A DNA stretch of 64,000 nt, taken from the NCBI RefSeq assembly GCF_000423545.1, contig NZ_AUIE01000009.1, positions 124,001 through 188,000 on the forward strand. The letters run 5' to 3'. A model generated the notes under the pieces. The model was not told where the DNA came from. It saw only the letters and a list, made by a program, of their open reading frames with translations, and did not search any database. The position numbers and the translations under genes are program-made. Within the stretch, counting starts at the first letter, position 1; each line of letters starts with the position of its first letter. The DNA comes from Metapseudomonas resinovorans DSM 21078. GTDB lineage: Bacteria > Pseudomonadota > Gammaproteobacteria > Pseudomonadales > Pseudomonadaceae. Positions 57,662-64,000 of this stretch are shown piece by piece.

Positions 57662-58201
57662 TCAGTCGTCGCCCTCTTCCATGGCGGCCTTGAGCGCCTC
57701 ATAGGCCGGCGCGGTGTAGATACCGATCTCCACGGCCAGTTGCATGACCTTCTCCAGGTCATTCTTGTAGACCAGCACGCACTGCAGTTCGTCATCCAGC
57801 GGTTCGCTGAAGTCCACCAGCACGTAGCCGCCCTTCTCCGGGTACAGGCTGCCCATCTGCACCTGGATGCGGTTGAGGGCCTTGAGGGGCTCCACCTTCA
57901 CCAGTTGCTTGGGTCTGAGCACGAAATTGACGCTGGGGCCGAAGGAGTCCACCACCTGCTGGAACAGCTGGTCGTAGCTATCCGCCTGGAACAATACGGT
58001 GTCCGGCAAGCTGCCCACCACGACCCATTCGCCCAATGGGATAGGGAAGCTTTCGTCGTAGTTGATATCGGGATTGGCCGCGAGGAATGCGTCCGGATCG
58101 GCGTAGGCCTGTGAGGCTTCGTCGGCGACGCGCTCGATCTCATCCTCGGCCATGCATCCGGAGCTGATGGCCGTAATCAATTCGATAAGTTGCTGTTTCA
58201 C
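57662..58201 (-). CDS. Conserved hypothetical protein
   Basis: This 179-residue protein starts at GTG 58201 (VKQQLIELITAISSGCMAED). The rest is acidic with mixed alpha/beta character (LGEWVVVGSLPDTVLFQADS, VNFVLRPKQLVKVEPLKALN) and ends in repeated Glu/Asp. No signal peptide, membrane helix or family that I recognise. It lies downstream of ahpF beyond a terminator, so it is probably an independent gene. The frame upstream of the GTG to 58306 crosses the terminator. Confidence 0.65.
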   Translation of the reverse strand: MKQQLIELITAISSGCMAEDEIERVADEASQAYADPDAFLAANPDINYDESFPIPLGEWVVVGSLPDTVLFQADSYDQLFQQVVDSFGPSVNFVLRPKQLVKVEPLKALNRIQVQMGSLYPEKGGYVLVDFSEPLDDELQCVLVYKNDLEKVMQLAVEIGIYTAPAYEALKAAMEEGDD

Positions 58202-58263
58202 GAGATGAGCCCTGCCGCATGAGGAACGAAAGCGCGAAGGATACAGGGAAGCCGCGCGGACAT

Positions 58264-58295
58264 AAAAAAAGCGGAGAGCCCTTGCAGGCCTCCGC
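58264..58295 (-). terminator. Rho-independent terminator after ahpF
   Basis: On the minus strand GCGGAG/CTCCGC plus GCC/GGC pairs form a 9-bp stem with one bulged base (58295-58271), followed by seven Ts (58270-58264). It lies 27 bp after the ahpF stop. Confidence 0.82.
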
Positions 58296-58321
58296 CACTT
58301 CAGCACACCACGCTGAGTAAA

Positions 58322-59878
58322 TCAGGTCGTACGGATCAGGTGATCGAAGGCACCCAGCGACGCCTTGGCGCCCTCGCCCACGGCGATCACGATCTGCTTG
58401 TACGGAACGGTGGTGACGTCACCGGCAGCGAACACGCCGGGGATGTTGGTCTGGCCCTTGGCGTCGACGATGATCTCGCCGCGCGGGGTAAGCTCCACCA
58501 CACCCTTCAGCCATTCGCTGTTGGGCAGCAGGCCGATCTGCACGAAGATGCCTTCCAGCTCCAGCGTACGCAGTTCATCGGTGTTGCGGTCCTTGTAGAC
58601 CAGACCGTTGACCTTCTGGCCATCGCCTTTCACTTCAGTGGTCAGCGCGCTCTTGATGACGTTGACGTTGGGCAGGCTGGCCAGCTTTTTCTGCAGCACC
58701 GCGTCTGCACGCAGCTTGTCGTCGAACTCGATCAGGGTGACATGGGCGACGATGCCGGCCAGGTCGATGGCGGCCTCGACGCCGGAGTTGCCACCGCCGA
58801 TCACGGCAACGCGCTTGCCCTTGAACAGCGGGCCATCGCAGTGCGGGCAATAGGCTACGCCGCGGCCACGGTATTCCTGCTCGCCGGGTACGTTCATCTC
58901 ACGCCAGCGGGCGCCGGTGGAAAGGATCACGGTCTTGGCTTTAAGCGATGCACCGCTCTCGAAGCGTACTTCATGCAACTCGCCCTCGACCTTGGCAGGG
59001 ACCAGTGCGGAGGCGCGCTGCAGGTTCATGATGTCGACGTCGTATTGCTTGACGTGCTCTTCCAGGGCGCGGGCCAGTTTCGGGCCTTCGGTCTCCTGCA
59101 CGGAGATGAAGTTCTCGATGGCCATGGTATCCAGCACCTGGCCACCGAAGCGCTCGGCAGCGACGCCAGTGCGAATGCCTTTGCGTGCGGCATAGATAGC
59201 TGCGGATGCGCCAGCCGGACCACCGCCGATGACCAGCACGTCGAAGGCGGCCTTGGCATTGAGCTTCTCGGCATCGCGGGCAGCGGCGCCGGTGTCGATC
59301 TTGGCGAGGATTTCTTCCACGCCCATGCGGCCCTGGCCGAACAGCTCGCCGTTCAGGTAGATGCTCGGCACGGACATGATCTGGCGCTGCTCGACTTCGT
59401 CCTGGAACAGCGCGCCGTCGATGGCGACGTGGCGAATGTTCGGGTTGAGCACGGCCATCAGGTTCAGCGCCTGCACCACGTCGGGGCAGTTCTGGCAGGA
59501 CAGCGAGAAATAGGTTTCGAAGCTGAACTCGCCTTCGATCGACTTGATCTGCTCGATCACATCAGCGGCAAGCTTGGATGGGTGACCACCCACTTGCAGC
59601 AAGGCCAGCACCAGCGAAGTGAACTCGTGGCCCATGGGGATACCGGCAAAACGCAGGGCGATGTCGGCACCGGGGCGATTCAGGGAGAACGACGGGCGAC
59701 GGGCGTCGCTGCCATCGGTCTTCAGGGTGATCTTGTCGGTCAGGCCGACGATGTCTTGCAGCAGCCCGAGCAATTCGCGGGATTTGTCGCTGTCATCGAG
59801 GGACGCGACGATCTCGAACGGCTGGGTGACCTTTTCGAGGTAGGCCTTCAACTGGGTTTTAAGATTGGCGTCCAACAT
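58322..59878 (-). CDS. ahpF: Alkyl hydroperoxide reductase subunit F
   Basis: This 518-residue flavoprotein has an N-terminal tandem thioredoxin domain with CQNCPDV, FAD motif [17 protein letters not shown], and the thioredoxin-reductase-like CPHCDGP redox centre. It uses NADH to reduce AhpC. Length is normal. It follows ahpC by 176 bp and ends at a terminator. Confidence 0.96.
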   Translation of the reverse strand: MLDANLKTQLKAYLEKVTQPFEIVASLDDSDKSRELLGLLQDIVGLTDKITLKTDGSDARRPSFSLNRPGADIALRFAGIPMGHEFTSLVLALLQVGGHPSKLAADVIEQIKSIEGEFSFETYFSLSCQNCPDVVQALNLMAVLNPNIRHVAIDGALFQDEVEQRQIMSVPSIYLNGELFGQGRMGVEEILAKIDTGAAARDAEKLNAKAAFDVLVIGGGPAGASAAIYAARKGIRTGVAAERFGGQVLDTMAIENFISVQETEGPKLARALEEHVKQYDVDIMNLQRASALVPAKVEGELHEVRFESGASLKAKTVILSTGARWREMNVPGEQEYRGRGVAYCPHCDGPLFKGKRVAVIGGGNSGVEAAIDLAGIVAHVTLIEFDDKLRADAVLQKKLASLPNVNVIKSALTTEVKGDGQKVNGLVYKDRNTDELRTLELEGIFVQIGLLPNSEWLKGVVELTPRGEIIVDAKGQTNIPGVFAAGDVTTVPYKQIVIAVGEGAKASLGAFDHLIRTT

Positions 59879-60054
59879 GTGCGATTTCCTTTATTTCGGG
59901 CATGAGTCACCCCTCGACGGCCGTCGCCGGCCGCCCGAAACGGGATGAGGGGTGTGATACGAGCGGATTGCCGAAAGGCCCTCCGCACGCCTTTACAGGG
60001 AGTAAAACGGAGTGGGAAGCGTCGAGAGCAAGCGCAACAGCTTCCCGACCGTTT

Positions 60055-60618
60055 TTAGATCTTGCCTACCAGATCCAGAGACGGGGCCAGAGTGGCTTCG
60101 CCTTCCTTCCACTTGGCCGGGCAGACTTCGCCCGGATGGGCAGCCACGTACTGGGCAGCCTTGACCTTGCGCAGCAGTTCCTGGGCGTCACGGCCGATGC
60201 CGCCGGCGTTGACTTCGACGATCTGAATCTTGCCTTCCGGATCGATCACGAAGGTGCCACGGTCAGCCAGACCGGCTTCTTCGATCAGAACTTCGAAGTT
60301 CTTCGACAGAACCCAGGTCGGGTCGCCAATCAGCGGGTACTGGATCTTGCCGATGGTGTCGGAGGTGTCGTGCCAGGCCTTGTGGGTGAAGTGGGTGTCA
60401 GTGGACACACCGTAGATTTCCACGCCCAGTTTCTGGAACTCGGCGTAGTTGTCGGCCAGGTCGCCCAGTTCGGTCGGGCAAACGAAGGTGAAGTCAGCCG
60501 GGTAGAAGAAGAATACGGACCACTTGCCCTTCAGGCTGGCTTCGGTCAGTTCGACGAACTTGCCCTGATGGTAGGCGGTGGCTTTGAAGGGTTTGACTTC
60601 GGTATTGATCAGAGACAT
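60055..60618 (-). CDS. ahpC: Alkyl hydroperoxide reductase subunit C (peroxiredoxin)
   Basis: This 187-residue peroxiredoxin has the peroxidatic Cys47 in [15 protein letters not shown] and the C-terminal resolving Cys in [11 protein letters not shown]. It reduces organic hydroperoxides and H2O2 with electrons from AhpF. GAGGA precedes the ATG. Direct repeats that may bind OxyR or another regulator lie upstream. Confidence 0.97.
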   Translation of the reverse strand: MSLINTEVKPFKATAYHQGKFVELTEASLKGKWSVFFFYPADFTFVCPTELGDLADNYAEFQKLGVEIYGVSTDTHFTHKAWHDTSDTIGKIQYPLIGDPTWVLSKNFEVLIEEAGLADRGTFVIDPEGKIQIVEVNAGGIGRDAQELLRKVKAAQYVAAHPGEVCPAKWKEGEATLAPSLDLVGKI

Positions 60619-60685
60619 CGCAACGTCCTCGTTGGGTTAGGAAATTTACCCGACGAAGAGTATTGGGTTATTCCAAAAAGATCAT

Positions 60686-60715
60686 ATTGATTGACCCCAT
60701 CAGAACGATTGATTA
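60686..60715 (-). promoter_or_regulatory. Direct repeats upstream of ahpC
   Basis: ATTGATT occurs at 60686 and 60708, exactly 22 bp apart (two helical turns). On the minus strand TATGAT (60689-60684) could be a -10. OxyR contacts its sites in half-turns of 11 bp, so the spacing fits, but the ATAG-type consensus is not met. Confidence 0.4.
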
Positions 60716-60775
60716 CTTCAATCCAACTCCCCGACACCCCGCCACGCGTGGCCTGGAGCGCCGGAGAGTCCCGCA

Positions 60776-61741
60776 TCAGACGAGGCTTTCGTCGAGCAGG
60801 AGCACCAGCTTTCCTTCCACCTGGTTGCTGGCCAGCGCCTCGAAGGCAGCCTCGGCGTCTTTGGCCGAATAGGCTTTTTCCAGGCGTGGTTGCAGGCGGC
60901 CTTCCTCGAACAGCGGCCAGACCTGCTGGCGCAACTCGCTGATGAGGTCAGCCTTGAACTGCTCGTCGCGGCTGCGCAGGGTAGAGCCGATCAACTGCAC
61001 CCGCTTGCCCAGCAGCAGGGCCATGTCCAGCTCGGCCTTGCGCCCGCCCATCAGGCCAATGTTCACCCAGCGCCCGTCGGTGGCGGCCAGGGCCAGGTTG
61101 AGACTGGCGTAGTTGCCGCCTACCGGGTCGAGAATCACGTCGAAGGGGCCGAAATCACGCAGGCTTTCCAGACTCTCGCCGCGCAGCGCGCCGCCTTGGG
61201 CACCGAGGGATTCGCAATAGGCCAGGCGCTCCGCCGAGCCCACACTGACCCAGCAGGGATTGCCGAAGGCCTTGCACAGCTGGATGGCTGCCGAGCCGAC
61301 ACCACTGGCCCCGGCGTGCAGCAGCACTTTCTCGCCAGGCTTGATGCCGGCCAGTTGGAACAGGTTGAGCCAGGCCGTGGCGTAAACCTCCGGCAACGCG
61401 GCAGCCTCAGCCAGGGACAAGCCTTCCGGCACGGGCAGCACATGGCGGGCATCCACCACCACTTCCTCGGCCATGCCGCCGCCGGCAAGCAGACAGCAGA
61501 CACGGTCACCCACCCGCCAGGCACCACTGCCGGACCCCACCTCGGCAATCACTCCGGAGGCTTCCAGGCCAAGAATGTCGCTGGCTCCCGGCGGCGGCGG
61601 ATAAAGCCCGGCGCGCTGCAACAGGTCGGCCCGGTTCAGGCCGGCAGCCGCCACGCGAATCCGCACTTGCCCCACGTCACAGGCCGGACTGGCCCGCTCC
61701 CCCCACTCCACGCGCCCTTCGACGCCTTGCAATGCCTTCAC
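60776..61741 (-). CDS. NAD(P)H:quinone oxidoreductase, PIG3-like zinc-free MDR
   Basis: This 321-residue MDR-family protein has AAAGLNRADLLQRAGLYPPPPG, LPEVYATAWLNLFQLAG and the nucleotide-binding loop LLHAGASGVGSAAIQLCKA, which is the PIG3/quinone reductase pattern. The structural zinc Cys cluster of alcohol dehydrogenases is missing. It starts at GTG 61741 with GGAGG five bases upstream. It is divergent from prc and may act in redox stress together with ahpCF, though convincing links are missing. Confidence 0.9.
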   Translation of the reverse strand: MKALQGVEGRVEWGERASPACDVGQVRIRVAAAGLNRADLLQRAGLYPPPPGASDILGLEASGVIAEVGSGSGAWRVGDRVCCLLAGGGMAEEVVVDARHVLPVPEGLSLAEAAALPEVYATAWLNLFQLAGIKPGEKVLLHAGASGVGSAAIQLCKAFGNPCWVSVGSAERLAYCESLGAQGGALRGESLESLRDFGPFDVILDPVGGNYASLNLALAATDGRWVNIGLMGGRKAELDMALLLGKRVQLIGSTLRSRDEQFKADLISELRQQVWPLFEEGRLQPRLEKAYSAKDAEAAFEALASNQVEGKLVLLLDESLV

Positions 61742-61867
61742 GGTGCCTCCATAGTGAGCTTGGACCTGGCCCGGCGAGTAGCCGGGCCTTCGCATTGCGC
61801 CAATGGAACCCGGCGCCCTCAAATACGGCCTAATATGCGTTATCACCTGTCCCGACGTCGAATCAGC

Positions 61868-63949
61868 ATGAAGCGCTCCCTGATCAGTTCTGCACTTGCC
61901 TTGGCCCTCAGCGTCAGCATCCTGCCGCTGCATGCCGCCCCCACAGCCCCGAACAGTTGGGATGCCATTCAGCCCGACCGCGAACAGGTGATCGCCAGCC
62001 TCAACGTAGTGGAGCTGCTCAAGCGCCACCACTACAACAAGCCGCCGCTCAACGATGAGCGCTCGGTGAAGATCTACGAGGGCTACCTCAAGCTCCTCGA
62101 CCCGGCGCGAATGTACTTCACCGCCGCCGATATCGCGGAATTCGACAAGTGGCGCACGCGCTTCGACGACCTGCTGAAAAGCGGTGACTTGGAGCCCGGC
62201 TTCGTCATCTACAAGCGCCACCTTGACCGCCTGAAGGAACGCCTGGACTTCGCCCTTGCGATGCTCGACAAGGGCGTCGACAAGATCGATTTCACCGTCG
62301 ACGAAAACCTGGAAACCGACCGCGAGAAAGCCCCCTGGGCCAAGGACCGCGCGGCCCTTGATGACCTCTGGCGCAAGCGCGTGAAAGATGAAGTACTGCG
62401 CCTGAAGATCGCCAAGAAGGACCCCAAGGCCATCCAGGAGCTGCTGATCAAACGCTACAAGAATCAGCTTTCCCGCCTCGACCAGACTCGTGGCGAGGAC
62501 GTATTCCAGGCCTACATCAACGCCTTCGCCCAGACTTACGACCCGCACACCCAGTACCTCTCCCCGGATAACGCGGAAAACTTCGACATCAACATGAGCC
62601 TGTCCCTCGAGGGCATCGGCGCCGTGTTGCAGAGCGACAACGAGTACGTGAAGGTGGTGCGCCTCGTACCGGCGGGGCCTGCCGAGAAGAGCAAGCAGGT
62701 CGCACCGGCGGACAAGATTGTTGGCGTTGCCCAGGGCAACGGCGAAATGGTCGATGTGATCGGCTGGCGCCTGGACGAGGTGGTCAAGCTGATCCGCGGC
62801 CCGAAAGGCTCCGTGGTGCGCCTGGAAGTGATTCCGGCCAGCAACGCCCCGAACGACCAGACCAGCAAGGTAGTCGCCATCACCCGCGAAGCCGTGAAGC
62901 TGGAAGAACAGGCCGCGAAGAAATCCGTCATCAACCTCGAGCATGAAGGCAGCAAGTTCAAGCTCGGCGTGATCGAGGTACCGGCCTTCTACCTGGACTT
63001 CAAGGCCTTCCGCGCTGGTGATCCCGAGTACAAGAGCACCACCCGTGACGTGAAGAAACTCCTCGGCGAGCTGCAGAAGGAGAAAGTCGACGGCGTGGTC
63101 ATCGACCTGCGCAACAACGGCGGCGGCTCCCTGCAGGAAGCCACCGAGCTGACCGGCCTGTTCATCGACCAGGGGCCGACCGTACTGGTTCGCAACAGCG
63201 ACGGCCGCGTCGATGTGCTGGCCGACGAGAATACCGGCACTTACTACACCGGCCCGATGGCCGTGCTGGTCAACCGCCTGTCCGCGTCGGCCTCGGAGAT
63301 CTTCGCCGGCGCCATGCAGGACTACCACCGCGCGCTGATCATCGGTGGCCAGACCTTCGGCAAGGGCACCGTGCAGACCATCCAGCCGTTGAACCATGGC
63401 GAGCTCAAGCTGACCCTGGCCAAGTTCTACCGCGTGTCCGGCCAGAGCACCCAGCACCAGGGCGTGCTGCCGGACATCGAGTACCCCTCGGTGGTAGACA
63501 CCAAGCAGATCGGTGAAAGCGCCCTGCCCGAAGCCATGCCCTGGGACAGCATCCGCCCGGCCATCAAGCCCGAGCTGGACCCCTTCAAGCCGTTCCTGGC
63601 CGAGCTGAAGGCCCGCCACGATTCGCGCACAGCGCAGAATCCGGACTTCGTCTACAGCCGAGAGCGCCTGGCTCTGGCACAGAAGCTGATGAAGGACACC
63701 GTGGTCAGCCTCAACGAGACCAAGCGCCGCGCCGAACAGACTGACATCGAGGCCAAGCAGTTGGCGATGGAGAACACCCGTCGCAAGGCCAAGGGCGAAG
63801 AACTTCTGAAGGAGCTCAAGCCGGAAGACGAAGACGCCGTGCCGGTAGAAGAGGAAAAGACCAAACCGGAAGATGACGCCTACCTGACTGAAACCGGACA
63901 GATCCTGTTGGATTACCTGGGCCTGAACGCATCCGTGGCGAAACATTGA
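61868..63949 (+). CDS. prc: Tail-specific C-terminal processing protease Prc
   Basis: This 693-residue S41 protease has a signal peptide (SALALALSVSILPLHAA), a PDZ domain (about 240-320) and the catalytic triad: Ser474 in SASASEIF, Asp485 in MQDYH, and Lys499 in FGKGTVQ. Spacing matches E. coli Tsp (Ser-Lys 25, Ser-Asp 11). In P. aeruginosa the homologue is known as AlgO, which affects AlgU/MucA signalling. The C-terminal tail is rich in charged residues. A Pho box follows immediately. Confidence 0.95.
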   Translation: MKRSLISSALALALSVSILPLHAAPTAPNSWDAIQPDREQVIASLNVVELLKRHHYNKPPLNDERSVKIYEGYLKLLDPARMYFTAADIAEFDKWRTRFDDLLKSGDLEPGFVIYKRHLDRLKERLDFALAMLDKGVDKIDFTVDENLETDREKAPWAKDRAALDDLWRKRVKDEVLRLKIAKKDPKAIQELLIKRYKNQLSRLDQTRGEDVFQAYINAFAQTYDPHTQYLSPDNAENFDINMSLSLEGIGAVLQSDNEYVKVVRLVPAGPAEKSKQVAPADKIVGVAQGNGEMVDVIGWRLDEVVKLIRGPKGSVVRLEVIPASNAPNDQTSKVVAITREAVKLEEQAAKKSVINLEHEGSKFKLGVIEVPAFYLDFKAFRAGDPEYKSTTRDVKKLLGELQKEKVDGVVIDLRNNGGGSLQEATELTGLFIDQGPTVLVRNSDGRVDVLADENTGTYYTGPMAVLVNRLSASASEIFAGAMQDYHRALIIGGQTFGKGTVQTIQPLNHGELKLTLAKFYRVSGQSTQHQGVLPDIEYPSVVDTKQIGESALPEAMPWDSIRPAIKPELDPFKPFLAELKARHDSRTAQNPDFVYSRERLALAQKLMKDTVVSLNETKRRAEQTDIEAKQLAMENTRRKAKGEELLKELKPEDEDAVPVEEEKTKPEDDAYLTETGQILLDYLGLNASVAKH

Positions 63950-63953
63950 AATG

Positions 63954-63982
63954 ATGTCATAACGCTGTCATATATCTGTCGT
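63954..63982 (+). promoter_or_regulatory. Pho box of the next gene
   Basis: Three 7-mers with an 11-bp period: ATGTCAT (63954-63960), CTGTCAT (63965-63971) and CTGTCGT (63976-63982), each separated by four bases. This closely matches the PhoB consensus of direct CTGTCAT repeats. The orientation points right, so the controlled gene lies beyond the window. Confidence 0.75.
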
Positions 63983-64000
63983 GAAATTCGGGGGCCGCAA

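Noticed and set aside
58340-59905. Long plus-strand open frame opposite ahpF
   Set aside because: A shadow frame of the high-GC ahpF gene; the amino acid pattern is repetitive and lacks any family motif.
60776-63946. Very long minus-strand open frame covering prc and the quinone reductase
   Set aside because: Only the C-terminal part from 61741 is a real gene; the rest is antisense to prc.

Overview
The window is a stretch of a high-GC gammaproteobacterial chromosome, almost certainly a Pseudomonas of the P. aeruginosa group in the broad sense. Pointers are the runs bolA/DUF2059/DUF2804/fumC, asnB-ngg-M42 peptidase-hybrid kinase, actP-DUF485, the acyltransferase/minCDE/RluA/M18 peptidase block and the prc protease, whose order I remember from P. 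aeruginosa, together with Pseudomonas-type REP palindromes. No rRNA, tRNA, CRISPR array, intact insertion sequence or prophage is visible. Coding density is high and most of it is core chromosome.

Layout. 1-5.8 kb: a metal-dependent hydrolase cut by the window edge, a tyrosine-catabolism pair (maiA, aroP), a LuxR-type regulator and an EF/PhcB-like methyltransferase. 5.8-10.1 kb (minus): ABC exporter, DsbA-family protein, trhO, BolA, DUF2059. 10.5-13.6 kb (plus): DUF2804, fumC, quinone reductase. 13.7-18 kb: EamA exporter, a small protein, thiolase, polyphosphate:AMP phosphotransferase. 18-28.9 kb (plus): mnmC, TauE/SafE permease, the N-acetylglutaminylglutamine amide osmolyte genes (asnB, ngg, M42 peptidase), a hybrid histidine kinase and YheU. 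29-34.7 kb is the most accessory-looking part: a strongly folded leader in front of a small unknown gene, a 5'-truncated phospholipase D remnant, YnfA, an MFS transporter, an SDR and several small proteins. 34.8-39.4 kb: acetate permease pair, a Fur-box-preceded DUF2061 gene, a GH17 membrane protein. 39.7-50.4 kb: a secreted alpha/beta-hydrolase-fold protein coupled to an MlaA-like protein, pirin, patatin, lipid A acyltransferase-like protein, minCDE, RluA-family synthase, methyltransferase, M18 aminopeptidase and an enterobacterial-type gmhA. 50.5-56.7 kb: a divergent UTRA regulator and a six-gene import/hydrolase operon. 56.8-64 kb: an orphan modA with a ModE-like operator, ahpC-ahpF, a quinone oxidoreductase and prc, followed by a Pho box at the right edge.

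Main points of interest. (1) The 50.5-56.7 kb cluster couples an ABC importer to two cytosolic hydrolases (alkaline-phosphatase superfamily and HAD-IB). Its divergent promoter region has two sites close to the PhnF-type operator and a two-repeat Pho box, which suggests an uncharacterised organophosphorus uptake and hydrolysis route. (2) The leader at 29350-29486 folds into a 17-bp closing stem around a C(UUCG)G hairpin and ends in a hairpin over the ribosome binding site. (3) Several regulatory sites are readable by eye: Fur (37033), ModE (56778), Pho (63954) and paired palindromes before the acetate permease genes (36907). Comparisons with other genomes are from memory and were not searched.
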